Positions 59,801 to 63,437 of a DNA stretch of 64,000 nucleotides are shown here, in pieces (the stretch's first letter is position 1; each line of letters starts with the position of its first letter). The notes below the pieces were generated by a model that was not told the DNA's origin, did not search any database, and saw only the letters and a program-made list of their open reading frames with translations. The stretch is from the NCBI GenBank assembly GCA_026874595.1, contig CM049315.1:67093916-67157915 (forward strand), in the 5' to 3' direction. This DNA comes from Sipunculus nudus. Its lineage: Eukaryota > Annelida > Sipuncula > Golfingiida > Sipunculidae. The position numbers were made by a program, and so were the translations under genes.

Positions 59801-62059
59801 AAATTGGAACCTTGAATTAGGTTTTGTCATTATTCCACCTGGGTTGAACTCTCCATTTCATAAAGCGGGAAACATGTTTTTCTCTTTTACTGATCACGCA
59901 CGTGGGTGAAAGCCTCCTTTAAATGAAAAGACCCCACAGGCTCAAATCCCTCATTGAAAGCAAGCGTTATTCATATGAACAATAGTAGTGTTTGAGGTTG
60001 AAAGACCACAATGCATGCGTTCCGGTCATTGCCGAAGGCAGTTCAGCTGTGCTCGGTCTTACCTCTGTGCAAGTAAGTAAAACCAGAAAAATCACTCAAA
60101 ATTATATGTACATTAAAAATTATTTATTCTCATATCACCTATGTCACTGCGTGCATATTAACCTTTAAAATGATGTAAGGCACACTATTGTACACAACGC
60201 GGTTTTAGAAAACATTGCGAACAGACATGAACCGAATTCCTTTTATAAGTTTTAGATGAAAAACAACAAGAGCCCAAAGCAGGGGCACATTAATTCCATG
60301 AATTTGCTTGTTTATATTGTTTTAGGAAATATTTGAAATTAAGGTAGCCTGGAAACACTTTTCTCAGAGTGCCAGTTATATTGTGTACTTTGGAGTTGAG
60401 GAGTTCTGGTAGGTACAACTACTACAAGTGAAATAAGTGTACCGTAAAGCCTAATCATAGATAATCATACTGCACTATGAATCCTTCAATCTTCCTTTTT
60501 ATCACCAGCATACAACTACCGGAGTTATAATTATGGTTTACTTCCAGAAACATACTGCTGATGGGCGCAAGACAACTCTTCAAGAACAGATTGCTAGCAA
60601 GCGAAGAGAACTACGAGACCCAATGTATGCCACAGCAGAAAAAGATTACAGAGACAAATTGATTGCTCTAAGGGTTAGTGCATTGTTTATTTGTTTGACA
60701 TTACCTCTTTATAGTATTTGTTAAAAATAGAACAATAGTTGACATGTTATGATAAGCCATCTTTGTTACCAGGTTATCTCAGCTATGGGAATTGATATCT
60801 TCTTAGAGTTGTGATGGTGGATAAAATATTTTTAGTCATTAATGTATTCAGGTAACAGTAGTGTCCATTCGTACATGTCTGTCTGTGAACCTTTGGTGTC
60901 GCCCCAATAACTTGCCAGGAATTCTAAGGATTTTCACTGTGAATATTTGTCCATGAATTGTCTCGCCTGGTTCTTTTCTCATAAAAATCTCTGCGTATTC
61001 TTTGATATCAGAGGTCTTCAGACTCCTTTGTCTTGTCACTGCTATAACTTGCTGAGGAATAAGATGGATTTTCATGGTGAATATTAACCAATGAGGTATC
61101 TGACCTAAGTTTGATTTGCAACAAAAGCTGCACATGTTAAATAAAGTCAGCTGTCAGAGAGACTGGCAGCAAGTGTATTGCAGTACTCTTGTTATTATTT
61201 GTTTAGTGTTTACATTGTTTTACTATAATTTAAAACTTTAACTTTGAATCAAATTAAAGTGCTTGTAATCTAACTTGCATCTTATATCTTATTATCCCTT
61301 CACAACTAACTATTGATTTGAGGTCATGTTTTGCAAGCTCAAGGTCACAGAACGGCCCTCCTGATTTTCAAACTGTAATACACCCAGTCTTATTATGCTC
61401 CATTGTGAGGGAATGCTCTGTTTTGTGGTCCTCGTGTTTTATGTTTCATCTTGTAATATTCATAATGTTCCTTCTGTGTGTCTTTTCAGACCACAGAAAT
61501 AGCCAGCAGTGACTTAGAAAAGTACTACAAGGCACTTGACAGGTAAAGGATATATTTTAGAAATTATTCTGTTGATGGCGCCATGTACAAGTTTACGACA
61601 GTTAAAAAATAGGAAGGTGGTTCTTTGTATTATACAGTGGTAACATTTTAACTGACAACATGTCATACCTGAACGGCTGGAGTTTATAGTTTACAGATAA
61701 ATTTGTCAAAAAAGGATCATCATGAATGCAGTGATTTGGATCATAACATTTTCTAAACAGAACCAAACCAATTATTCTCATTGTCATGCAGATGAGTTAA
61801 AACAACTTTAGTTGTCATGTTGACATTTACCATAGTTTCAACAGTGAATTTGGTTGTAATGGTAACCTTTATTGTTTTTATGACTTTTATTGAAATAGAG
61901 ATCTATGTATAATAAGAGGGCACATCTAGTTAAGTTGTCATGGTGATTTTGGTTGTCACGGTGTCATCCACAGTGCCATCATGAGGTACCACAGATGTAA
62001 GATGGAGGAACTGAATAAGATCATCAGGGAGCGCTGGAGAAACACGTACAAGGGGAATG
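1097..62059 (+). CDS. RAD50: RAD50 DNA repair protein, central to C-terminal part (14 exons, partial at both ends)
   Basis: RAD50 is the SMC-like ATPase of the MRE11-RAD50-NBS1 complex; it tethers and processes DNA double-strand breaks in the nucleus and signals to ATM. Fourteen exons joined by GT-AG introns give 534 codons' worth of sequence with no phase conflict. In order they encode the end of the first coiled coil, the zinc hook CPLC in exon 2000-2135 (the two Cys coordinate Zn with a partner RAD50), the returning coiled coil, and the conserved stretch EELNKIIRERW just before the C-terminal ATPase lobe. Spacing around the hook and between LTLR and GRK matches the animal protein as I remember it, residue for residue. 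Walker A lies upstream of the window; the signature motif and Walker B lie downstream. Introns run from about 0.4 to 33 kb. Odd features: tandemly repeated splice junctions and an antisense gene in the 33-kb intron. Family assignment is very secure; exact splice sites are predictions. Confidence 0.95.
1180..1305 (+). repeat. 63-bp tandem duplication carrying the exon a donor
   Basis: Two copies (1180-1242, 1243-1305) each start CTGATGGA-GTGAGT, so the last 8 exon bases and the 5' splice site are duplicated, with a few mismatches. Only the first donor gives an open frame: reading through it hits TGA at once. Confidence 0.9.
1306..1999 (+). other. RAD50 intron, no feature seen
   Basis: AT-rich intronic sequence between exons a and b. 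A 62-codon ATG frame at 1512-1700 resembles nothing and is not supported. Confidence 0.6.
2000..2135 (+). CDS. RAD50: RAD50 exon b (zinc hook)
   Basis: Acceptor AACAG ends at 1999; donor GTAGGT starts at 2136. Forty-five whole codons follow one split-codon base. The exon contains DPPCPLCNRCF, the CxxC zinc hook at the apex of the coiled coil. An alternative donor GTGATG at 2140 would break the join to the next exon; ending at 2135 gives IYD-LTQKLS, which matches the family. Confidence 0.95.
2136..3215 (+). other. RAD50 intron, no feature seen
   Basis: Unremarkable AT-rich intron between exons b and c. A short (TA)n lies just before the exon c acceptor at about 3188-3203. Confidence 0.6.
3216..3329 (+). 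CDS. RAD50: RAD50 exon c (start of returning coiled coil)
   Basis: Acceptor CTACAG ends at 3215; donor GTAAGT at 3330. Thirty-eight codons, phase 0 at both ends: LTQKLSMVPEKV through LKPTREK, which matches the sequence just after the hook. The following intron is about 33 kb. Confidence 0.93.
3475..3860 (+). repeat. Pair of direct repeats related to a SINE-like module
   Basis: About 100 bp starting GAACATAGAAATAG and running through GTTCTACCGGCTTC...AAGCAAGCTT occurs twice (about 3478-3580 and 3731-3835). The same 3' body is found at 35.8 and 36.2 kb, where it follows a tRNA-like box B. The second copy carries ATTCAAACCC upstream. Confidence 0.5.
3861..8508 (+). other. RAD50 intron, mostly without recognisable features
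   Basis: AT-rich sequence with a 17-base C run near 4160. I found no RAD50-like exon and no long repeat. The 3' UTR of the nested minus-strand gene must lie toward the right edge. Confidence 0.5.
8509..9774 (-). CDS. Uncharacterised Ser/Thr-rich basic protein, antisense gene nested in the RAD50 33-kb intron
   Basis: A 421-codon open frame from ATG at 9774 to TAA at 8509, by far the longest in the window and in sequence without visible repeats. I do not recognise the family. The protein is Ser/Thr-rich and looks mostly disordered, with many SP/TP sites in its last third, a Cys cluster (CCTCCM) near the middle, a basic PKKRVLKRQQ stretch about 75 residues before the end and a second basic helix-like stretch (PKRRRQLVRQMKR) near the C-terminus. 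This suggests a phosphorylated nuclear protein; that is inference. The frame stays open upstream of the ATG to 9804, where a strong minus-strand 3' splice site (pyrimidine tract, then GTACAG) lies. So this is probably the terminal coding exon, with at least one upstream exon, perhaps only 5' UTR. Minus-strand ATTAAA signals occur downstream, for example near 8289; none can be assigned as the poly(A) signal. Confidence 0.75.
   Translation of the reverse strand: MELPRNQPQTISQMQHETQHSIHATGKRNCNFMCLPFPQRKRINKQSMRSLAVSKAFRESTKKTCMKYQGSDADFQSRPLVRQNVRSVAANQLAWKGHMRKITDNTTAVSSVWDTVTLDYAPSAELSDSNYSFSEQHPPDQTVNFSFIVKLDTPQKKTTQDISSIIKVSEGNLRQQYSGSDICLPLSSTVNYSSDSSNHKSVSGNIGVKASHYLSDISCCTCCMSDTYDIDMNRPPSGTTDTDDMSCKGKRTESSLKKNIKSTKDEVAYLNKTFVIPDVEAFVLRSDDTIAPTTKQESEFSSETCSVSSLATGMESWRTTKSPEQTPVRPKKRVLKRQQGVTFMKPDTGLNPIETSPSNTSDLESPSTPCILDIFGDTDSTERFQQPKRRRQLVRQMKRFRESYSKHLSSKYSDLYSMGNL
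9805..12829 (+). other. RAD50 intron, upstream side of the nested gene
   Basis: It holds the minus-strand acceptor (pyrimidine tract and CAG, plus-strand 9805-9820), a C run at about 10470-10488, and otherwise nothing I recognise. Further exons of the nested gene could be here but none is evident. Confidence 0.5.
12830..12875. repeat. (TA)n microsatellite
   Basis: Uninterrupted TA dinucleotides. Further TA runs lie at 13640-13655 and 14785-14824; the first of these brackets the TIR element at 12891-13639. Confidence 0.95.
12891..13639. mobile_element. 749-bp TIR element (MITE-like) inserted in TA repeats
   Basis: The left end TGTCACAGTGGAG and right end CTCCACTGTGACA are inverse. The match continues about 40 bp (CAATCCAGT-GGATTGGAA with few mismatches). 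TA flanks both sides. Inner subterminal repeats of the type TTTCTCCTAG-AGAGAT recur at 13410-13600. There is no coding capacity. The superfamily is not clear from the ends. Confidence 0.8.
13642..14364 (+). other. AT-rich intron, no feature seen
   Basis: Nothing recognised except short TA runs. Confidence 0.5.
14365..14752 (-). repeat. 388-bp direct repeat, copy 1 (candidate promoter/first exon of the nested gene)
   Basis: This block and 16429-16816 align over 388 bp without net indels; I saw only about six mismatches. It is GC-richer than its AT-rich surroundings. On the minus strand it ends with CTGAAG then GTAAGG, a good splice donor at 14370, facing the acceptor at 9804 of the nested gene. 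Read that way, the last 60 or so bases join in frame to the big ORF but hold no ATG. Function as alternative promoter plus first exon is inference; simple segmental duplication is the alternative. Confidence 0.6.
14753..16428 (+). other. AT-rich spacer between the two 388-bp repeats
   Basis: Contains a (TA)n at 14785-14824 and a G run at about 16131-16148; no coding signal. Confidence 0.5.
16429..16816 (-). repeat. 388-bp direct repeat, copy 2
   Basis: Near-identical partner of 14365-14752, offset 2064 bp in the same orientation, with the same minus-strand donor (exon side ends at 16434). The termini are not TG...CA and show no target duplication, so it does not look like an LTR pair. Confidence 0.6.
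16817..17280 (+). other. AT-rich intron, no feature seen
   Basis: Intronic sequence upstream (on the minus strand) of 388-bp repeat copy 2; nothing recognised. Confidence 0.5.
17281..17454 (+). repeat. Polypyrimidine tract adjoining an HLE
   Basis: CTTCC/CTTTT-rich strand, similar in wording to the much longer tract at 32146-32920, ending exactly at the TTTTTAGCTCAG start of an HLE. Confidence 0.7.
17455..18077 (+). mobile_element. 5' part of an outer HLE, interrupted at 18078
   Basis: It starts TAGCTCAGCTGACTGAAAG and carries two core units (TGTTAACAGGGCACAAAT ... GATGGTCATGATTTTT). The unit breaks inside GATTTTT and resumes as GGTATACATATTGATCATG at 20708, so the 2.6-kb HLE between is an insertion at a T-T step. 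Confidence 0.75.
18078..20707 (+). mobile_element. Complete 2.6-kb HLE (copy C1)
   Basis: The 5' end TAGCTCAGCTGACTATAAG is followed by a (TCCG)n run at about 18128-18180. Two diverged modules of about 660 bp follow (each with CTGCCTAATATCAAAACC and ACCATGGCACGTTT), then a long AT-rich 3' half. The end is CAGCTGAGCGTCGTGACCCA-TAGGTCCCTTGTT with a subterminal inverse of the 5' end and an imperfect palindrome. No long ORF, so non-autonomous. These are known features of Helentron-associated elements: T-T insertion, subterminal inverted repeats, 3' palindrome. Sister copies: C2, C3 and 57112-59721. Confidence 0.8.
20708..21370 (+). repeat. Continuation of outer HLE core units (about 330-bp period)
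   Basis: Two units containing GGTGCGCCACC or GGTGGTGCCACC, GAGACCTTTAAAGATGTGG and AACTGGACCTAGAATCTTC. The two are nearly identical over about 200 bp, so recently duplicated. Confidence 0.7.
21371..22558 (+). mobile_element. Non-autonomous Helitron, 3' end with hairpin and CTAG (family B, copy 1)
   Basis: GC-rich start with a CCG run at 21418-21430, then about 310-bp units (GTCATGACC..., GGTGGYGCCACCT, TTTTTGTGCC). The 3' end is the hairpin GGCACC-AGC-GGTGCC at 22531-22545, nine bases, then CTAG at 22555-22558 followed by T: the canonical Helitron terminus. Family B copy 2 ends the same way at 34277. The 5' boundary is approximate. Confidence 0.7.
22664..26174 (+). mobile_element. 2.6-kb HLE copy C2, head missing, with a 1.1-kb interruption
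   Basis: 22664-23165 matches the first module of C1. 23166-24305 is foreign to the other copies (C-rich run at about 23320-23353, otherwise AT-rich, no ORF). 24306-26174 resumes the second module and 3' half and ends CAGCTGAGCGTCGTGACCC...CTTGTT. The 5' sequence before the first module is absent. Identity with C1 and 57112-59721 is very high by eye in the 3' half. Confidence 0.7.
26175..26704 (+). mobile_element. Helitron family A fragment with canonical 3' end
   Basis: It contains AACCGTTTGACCGAT, AGGTGGCGCCACCT (26544-26557), then hairpin GTAGTCG-CTTGT-CGACTAC at 26675-26693, seven bases and CTAG at 26701-26704 followed by T. The same units form the array at 42.7-45.5 kb. The 5' end is not defined. 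Confidence 0.7.
29026..30658. mobile_element. 1.63-kb TIR transposon with TA target duplication
   Basis: The left end CCGTAATGTCTAC is the inverse of the right end GTAGATATTACGG with one mismatch. TA flanks both sides. Sister HLEs show the empty site AAGTTATATGG, which fixes the duplication as TA. The interior holds a tRNA-like segment and a CG-rich stretch near 30300-30360; no transposase was recognised, so probably non-autonomous. Confidence 0.85.
29776..29851 (+). ncRNA. tRNA-like sequence (SINE head or tRNA pseudogene)
   Basis: The box A-like TGGCCATTTGGTTAGAGGCG at 29785 and box B AGTTCAAACCT at 29839 are spaced as in a tRNA. A paired acceptor stem is not evident, so it is not called as a working tRNA. 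It lies inside the TIR element 29026-30658. Confidence 0.35.
30859..31945. mobile_element. 1.09-kb TIR transposon with TA target duplication
   Basis: The left end CCATATTTATTCTAATTTGG and the inverse of the right end, CCGTATTTATTCCAATTTGG, match over about 25 bp. Flanks are TA/TA, and sister copies give the empty site CATATATAACAGCTG. The interior has GC-richer stretches (31250-31480) but no transposase frame. Confidence 0.85.
31984..32145 (+). mobile_element. 3' tail of an outer HLE
   Basis: It resumes HLE sequence (CATTCTGATGATAAAATT, as before 42681) and ends CAGCTGAGCGTCATGACCC with the perfect palindrome TGACCCATGGGTCA at 32126-32139, then CTTGTT. It is probably the tail of the element into which C3 jumped, perhaps the one opened at 17455. 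Confidence 0.6.
32146..32920 (+). repeat. 775-bp polypyrimidine tract
   Basis: Almost pure C/T with few interruptions, a mix of CTTCC, TTTTC and a (TC)n at about 32875-32892. The apparent Phe/Ser/Pro-rich frames are composition artefacts. Confidence 0.9.
32985..34277 (+). mobile_element. Non-autonomous Helitron (family B, copy 2)
   Basis: About three and a half tandem units of about 320 bp, each with GTCATGACC, ATTGCCATATATGG, a palindrome of the GGTGGCGCCACC type (33302, about 33630, about 33960) and TTTTTGTGCC. A G run lies at 34216-34227. The end is hairpin GGCACC-TGC-GGTGCC at 34250-34264, then CTAG at 34274-34277 plus T. The 5' edge is uncertain. Confidence 0.7.
34278..35744 (+). repeat. 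Mosaic of dispersed tandem-unit repeats
   Basis: 34280-34640 has units of about 150 bp with AATAACTTC/CCAGG and TTGGCAAAAT, of a type also seen at 60860-61130. 34740-34930 is pyrimidine-rich. 35000-35550 has units with AACCTTC-ATCTTT-ATATGGCT. 35560-35690 has GGTGGTCAC-like ends typical of small TIR elements. No coding sequence. Confidence 0.5.
35745..36225 (+). repeat. Two copies of a tRNA-derived SINE-like module
   Basis: Each copy has box A-like TTGCCCAGGGG or TTGCTCAGGGG, then CACTGGGCCGAT, box B GGTTCAAAACC or GGTTCGAACCC (36113-36123), GTTGGTGGC and GCTTTGCTAGCAAAGCAAGC. A 33-bp piece (TTTGGTTTGTGTCACCCTGT) is tandemly doubled in copy 1. The body is shared with 3475-3860. Confidence 0.55.
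36339..36434 (+). CDS. RAD50: RAD50 exon d (coiled coil)
   Basis: Acceptor TATTTTAG ends at 36338; donor GTAAGA at 36435. Thirty-two codons, phase 0: ISELEQHDIPRLR through EKLRSDISG, aligned to the RAD50 segment with EIPELR. Its last 33 nt plus donor form the first unit of a 48-bp tandem array, so seven closely similar donor regions lie in a row. The first is chosen because it joins cleanly to the exon at 38078 at family length. Confidence 0.92.
36402..36726 (+). repeat. 48-bp tandem array carrying the exon d splice donor
   Basis: Seven units start at 36402, 36450, 36498, 36535, 36583, 36631 and 36679. Unit 3 is 11 bp short. Each holds ATGATTGAGAAGCTG and, except the last, GGGGTAAGA, the 5' splice site. 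The first unit is partly real exon. The unit is 16 codons long and the frame stays open through unit 2, then stops in unit 3. Confidence 0.92.
36727..37239 (+). other. RAD50 intron, little recognised
   Basis: Contains a TTTTAGCTCAACCAG stretch at about 36836 that may be a diverged HLE head, and a C run at about 36990. Confidence 0.45.
37240..37750 (+). repeat. Degenerate AAGTCC / GGACTC short-period repeat
   Basis: Repeated AAGTCC, CAAGTCTGGACTC and TCCAAGTC words at 37250-37320 and 37600-37745, with ordinary intron between. GGACT and AGTCC are inverse, so the strand can fold. Confidence 0.7.
38078..38225 (+). CDS. RAD50: RAD50 exon e (coiled coil)
   Basis: Acceptor TTGACAG ends at 38077; donor GTATTG (weak) at 38226. 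Forty-nine codons plus one base: KEEDLTVTQSDLETAKALQP, then MIDRDQYELRNCERRI, then AAKITGG. This matches the segment with AAKLQG in the vertebrate protein. Confidence 0.92.
38296..39098 (+). mobile_element. HLE-related element, second subfamily
   Basis: It begins TTTTTTAGCGAACCTGTGAG with CCGTCC-rich sequence, as other HLE heads do, but with a different 5' word. It contains GGTGGCGCCACC at 38778-38789 and repeated AAACT-TTCAGC-AATTG phrases. It ends in a 23-base G run (about 39099-39121), beyond which the 330-bp array begins. The 3' end was not found. Confidence 0.5.
39122..41516 (+). repeat. Tandem array of about 330-bp HLE core units
   Basis: Seven or so units, each with TGGACCTAGAATCTTC, GGAAACC-GAAATTAGG, TACCCCCCAG, GATGGTCATGATTT and GGTGGCGCCACCTGTAT (for example 39376-39387). 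Two consecutive pairs look like a duplicated dimer (39440-40020 versus 40120-40700). An HLE head fragment lies at 41000. A C run is at about 39929-39949. Confidence 0.8.
41517..42713 (+). mobile_element. Complete 1.2-kb HLE
   Basis: Head TAGCTCAGCTGACTGAAAG, CCGTCCG-rich stretch, four to five core units shortening toward the 3' end, then tail CAGCTGAGCGTCATGACCCC-TGGGTCACTTGTT. It sits in CAATTTTT of the array unit on its left, again a T-T site. Confidence 0.75.
42714..45497 (+). mobile_element. Helitron family A with a 279-bp tandem core
   Basis: About nine units of about 279 bp, each with CTCGGGAACCGTTTGACCGAT, AGGTGGCGCCACCT and a second GGTGGTGCCACC. A two-unit block around 43350 is repeated 557 bp later with apparently no change, so it is a recent dimer duplication. 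The array ends with a decayed hairpin (TAGTGG...TGACTA), then ATT and CTGG at 45494-45497, agreeing with the CTRR Helitron terminus and with the better-kept copy ending at 26704. Repeated short minus-strand frames here are by-products. Confidence 0.75.
45498..46073 (+). other. RAD50 intron, no feature seen
   Basis: AT-rich sequence before exon f; short frames here show no resemblance to known proteins. Confidence 0.55.
46074..46131 (+). CDS. RAD50: RAD50 exon f (coiled coil)
   Basis: Acceptor TGTTTCAG ends at 46073; donor GTAAGT at 46132. A 58-nt exon reading D-SDRTIQQVTDEKEDIQGQ; DRTIQQV is a near match to the family's DRTVQQV. It comes after an intron of about 7.8 kb that is mostly Helitron arrays. 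Confidence 0.92.
46132..47258 (+). other. RAD50 intron f-g, no feature seen
   Basis: AT-rich, with a short doubled phrase CATAAATGTAAAA near 46981-47020. Confidence 0.55.
47259..47460 (+). CDS. RAD50: RAD50 exon g (coiled coil)
   Basis: Acceptor ATTATAG ends at 47258; donor GTATAG (weak) at 47461. One split base plus 67 codons: DSISRNLENKRQKLSDHTDR through ELHAQVTTFQREIM. Join and length agree with the family. Confidence 0.92.
47667..47851. mobile_element. 185-bp TA-flanked MITE
   Basis: It starts CAGTAG after TA and ends CCACTG before TA. The ends and inner phrases (GAGACCACC, AAGTGGTCTTAA, GACAGGT) are roughly inverse, typical of small mariner-type MITEs. The inversion is imperfect. The rest of the 47461-48662 intron shows nothing else. 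Confidence 0.5.
48663..48773 (+). CDS. RAD50: RAD50 exon h (coiled coil)
   Basis: Acceptor AAAAG ends at 48662 after a short pyrimidine tract; donor GTGAGT at 48774. Thirty-seven codons, phase 0: EAREQLKPLQARMHKLRAER through FEQDRKK. REIM-EAREQLKPL mirrors the family's REIKDAKEQVSPL. Confidence 0.92.
48774..49216 (+). other. RAD50 intron h-i, no feature seen
   Basis: Ordinary AT-rich intron; the intron at 49276-49789 is likewise featureless. Confidence 0.55.
49217..49275 (+). CDS. RAD50: RAD50 exon i (coiled coil)
   Basis: Acceptor TTATAG ends at 49216; donor GTGAGT at 49276. A 59-nt exon: SSEVKELAKNISRIQEEVE plus 2 nt. Confidence 0.9.
49790..49937 (+). CDS. RAD50: RAD50 exon j (coiled coil)
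   Basis: Acceptor TTACAG ends at 49789; donor GTAAGC at 49938. It reads YINDGKDEEIVETKTRMK through EDLATQQ; YINDGKDE matches the family's YIQDGKDD. A TIR transposon and a 3-kb minisatellite begin within about 20 nt of this exon. Confidence 0.93.
49956..51057. mobile_element. 1.10-kb TIR transposon with TA target duplication
   Basis: The left end CTGTTTTCCCCATAGATAAT and the inverse of the right end, CCGTTTTCCCCATAGATAAT, agree over 25 bp but for one base. TA flanks both sides. Inner ATAATACGCA words repeat near both ends. No transposase frame. It starts only 18 nt past the exon j donor and splits the first unit of the adjoining minisatellite. Confidence 0.88.
51058..54213 (+). repeat. 34-bp minisatellite, roughly 90 copies
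   Basis: The unit is CTACAGATGGTGTAGTACAG followed by GGAGCAATACACAG, with variants GGAAGC, GTGTTACAGGAAGTAG and CTGCAGATAG. Variant order repeats in blocks of several units, for example 51500-51740 versus 51860-52100, giving higher-order structure. Because 34 is not a multiple of 3 and the unit lacks minus-strand stops, long Tyr/Cys/Leu-rich frames appear; they are not genes. Confidence 0.95.
54214..55120 (+). other. RAD50 intron, no firm feature
   Basis: AT-rich. A 97-codon minus-strand frame at 54649-54942 and an overlapping shifted frame are of moderate complexity but resemble nothing I know; not called. Confidence 0.45.
55121..55365. mobile_element. 245-bp fold-back element
   Basis: Arms of about 85 bp are inverse: CCAGGGTAGGCACAGAGCAA at the left, and the right arm ends with GCACACCCTGG. 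Arms share GCAAAGAA, GTGGTATTGCA and ATCCAGCTC. No clear target duplication. The CCAGGG end and length suit a hAT-type MITE, but that is a guess. Confidence 0.7.
55511..55684 (+). CDS. RAD50: RAD50 exon k (coiled coil)
   Basis: Acceptor TTTTTAACAG ends at 55510; donor GTATCA at 55685. Fifty-eight codons, phase 0: VKERDLQDNLTLRTKEAEIE through EQDKLQKE; LQDNLTLR is identical to the family motif. Confidence 0.94.
55685..57111 (+). other. RAD50 intron k-l, left part
   Basis: A (TGTC)n run at about 56031-56080 follows the phrase ATGATTTGGGTT and looks like a decayed dispersed repeat with related phrases to about 56360. Nothing else recognised. Confidence 0.5.
57112..59721 (+). mobile_element. Complete 2.6-kb HLE (copy C4)
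   Basis: It has the same head, CCGTCCG run, two modules, AT-rich 3' half and CAGCTGAGCGTCGTGACCC...CTTGTT tail as 18078-20707, uninterrupted. Flanks are AATTT/TTTTCC, again a T-rich target. Close identity to C1 suggests recent spread. Confidence 0.82.
59722..60547 (+). other. RAD50 intron k-l, right part, no feature seen
   Basis: Mixed-composition intron with somewhat more CG around 59980-60070; no gene or repeat recognised. Confidence 0.5.
60548..60673 (+). CDS. RAD50: RAD50 exon l (end of coiled coil)
   Basis: Acceptor CTTCCAG ends at 60547; donor GTTAGT at 60674. Forty-two codons: KHTADGRKTTLQEQIASKRR, then RDPMYATAEKDYRDK, then IALR. Counting from LTLR to GRK gives the same length as in vertebrate RAD50, so no exon is missing between this and the previous one. 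Confidence 0.94.
60674..61489 (+). repeat. RAD50 intron l-m with a dispersed repeat fragment
   Basis: 60860-61130 has two units of about 130 bp with CCCCAATAACTTGC or GCTATAACTTGC, GATTTTCA-GGTGAATATT, similar to 34280-34640. The remainder is plain intron. Confidence 0.45.
61490..61542 (+). CDS. RAD50: RAD50 exon m
   Basis: Acceptor TCTTTTCAG ends at 61489; donor GTAAAG at 61543. It reads TTEIASSDLEKYYKALD plus 2 nt, matching the family's TTELVNKDLDIYYKTLD. Confidence 0.94.
61974..62059 (+). CDS. RAD50: RAD50 exon n (edge of C-terminal ATPase lobe)
   Basis: Acceptor ATCCACAG ends at 61973; donor GTGGGT at 62060. It reads AIMRYHRCKMEELNKIIRER, then WRNTYKGN, plus 1 nt. It matches the conserved start of the C-terminal globular half. 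The next exon, expected to begin with a D-x-x-x-IEI motif, is not seen intact before 64000. Confidence 0.95.
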
Positions 62060-62139
62060 GTGGGTGTAACAGTAATACTTATATTTATAAAAGGGTGCCA
62101 CATATATCTGTGGAATTATTTAATAATAATAATAATATT

Positions 62140-62600
62140 TTATTTTATATAGCGTAAAAATCCACAGAGTGCTCTAAAACTGTGTACAAATGATACGAAT
62201 AAACATAAAATACACAACTATTAATCTAAAAAGTATCCCTGAACACAATAAAAGTCTCTTTTTGTACTAAAAGAATGTATGAATAAGATTGGTTTTAATT
62301 TACTCCTAAACTGAGAGTAACTGGACATGGCTGTCAAGAATGCTGGAAGACCATTCCACATTTTTGGCCTGCCATTCTGCACAATAGTTGATTTAGTGAA
62401 AGGAACATTCCATGATATTGATAATTTCACTCATTGTTCAACTGGCAGCCAGTGAAGAGAGTACAGAACTGGTTTTATGTGTTCAGATCTTGATTTCCCT
62501 GTGAGAATTCCAGCTGCCACATTCTGAATACACTGCAGGTGATTCAGTGGAATAGATGTTGCACAGCATAAAAGCAAGTTGCAGTACTCTAACTAAGTCA
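62140..62600 (-). pseudogene. Truncated LINE (non-LTR retrotransposon) reverse-transcriptase 3' fragment
   Basis: Minus-strand translation gives QNVAAGILTG, then HIKPVLYSLHWLPV, then PKMWNGLPAF and SQFRSKLKPILF: the QNAAARL / LHWLPV / LWNSLP / FKSLKTYLF pattern at the C-terminus of CR1/L2/Jockey-type RT proteins. A stop and a deletion follow LPVEQ, so it is broken. The ATT-type repeat at 62119-62135 fits a 3' tail. 5'-truncated, as usual for LINE insertions. Confidence 0.8.
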
Positions 62601-62868
62601 TTATAAATGGTTGAATGACAGATTTGTCTATTTACTTAAATCTGAACTGTTTGATGAGTATATATTTTGAGTGTACATTTTGACCAGGCTGTTATAAATC
62701 TTCTCCTTGTAGATAGGAACTCCTATAAAGTGAAGTAAAATACTTTGTATATATACAGTTATAAATTGGAACCTTTTGTTAATCATATATACACTTAACA
62801 ACCAGAATGACAAATAACAACACCAGTTATCACACAGATATACACACAAATTTATTCCATAAAAATGA

Positions 62869-62869
62869 A

Positions 62870-62924
<55 letters not shown>

Positions 62925-62928
62925 GCAC
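62869..62928. repeat. (TG)n(TA)n compound microsatellite
   Basis: TG repeats pass into TA repeats with a short CA end; shadow frames of Tyr/Ile/Cys-Val arise from it. Confidence 0.95.
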
Positions 62929-63120
62929 ACACCATTGGTGCTCATCCCATTTCTTGTTATATATCGACTTTAAAGGAAATCTTGAAAATTTAATATTTTG
63001 CTAAAGGACCAGTTCCATCTAAGATTTTGTAACAGCTACATTCAATCTTTGGTCAGGTAGATTCAGGCAAAATCGGCACATGTTATCAGATTGTTTTAAT
63101 CAATGTACAAAATGTTAATG

Positions 63121-63273
63121 TGTATTTTAGACAAAGATACCATTGAGATCATTTTGTGTGTTTTAGACAAAGATACCATAGAGATCATTTTGTATATTTT
63201 AGACAAAGATACCATAGAGATCATTTTGTGTGTTATAGATATAGATACCATAGAGATCATTTTGTGTTTATAG
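63121..63273 (+). repeat. 36-bp tandem array resembling an intron-exon acceptor of RAD50
   Basis: Four units start at 63131, 63167, 63203 and 63239, each preceded by TTTTAG or TTATAG and reading ACAAAGATACCATAGAGATC, then ATTTTGTGTG. With the G left by exon n, each gives D-K/I-DTIEI, close to the DIEYIEI that should open the next RAD50 exon. None continues into the expected RSD, and the frame stops at 63271. Confidence 0.8.
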
Positions 63274-63437
63274 ACATACCATAAAATCTCCACTTAAAAC
63301 CGCGGTTTAATCAAGAAATTAAAAATCTTGAAATCAGGTTGTTTTCCTGAAAGCACTGTGCGGTTTTTACTAGTAGGGTTTCCTGAATAACTTCCCGGCA
63401 GACATCATTTTTGGGCCGGCGAGGGGGCGATAATATG

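Noticed and set aside
63131-63273. The 36-bp array as the actual next RAD50 exon
   Set aside because: The frame repeats itself and stops at 63271 without the conserved sequence that should follow the IEI motif.
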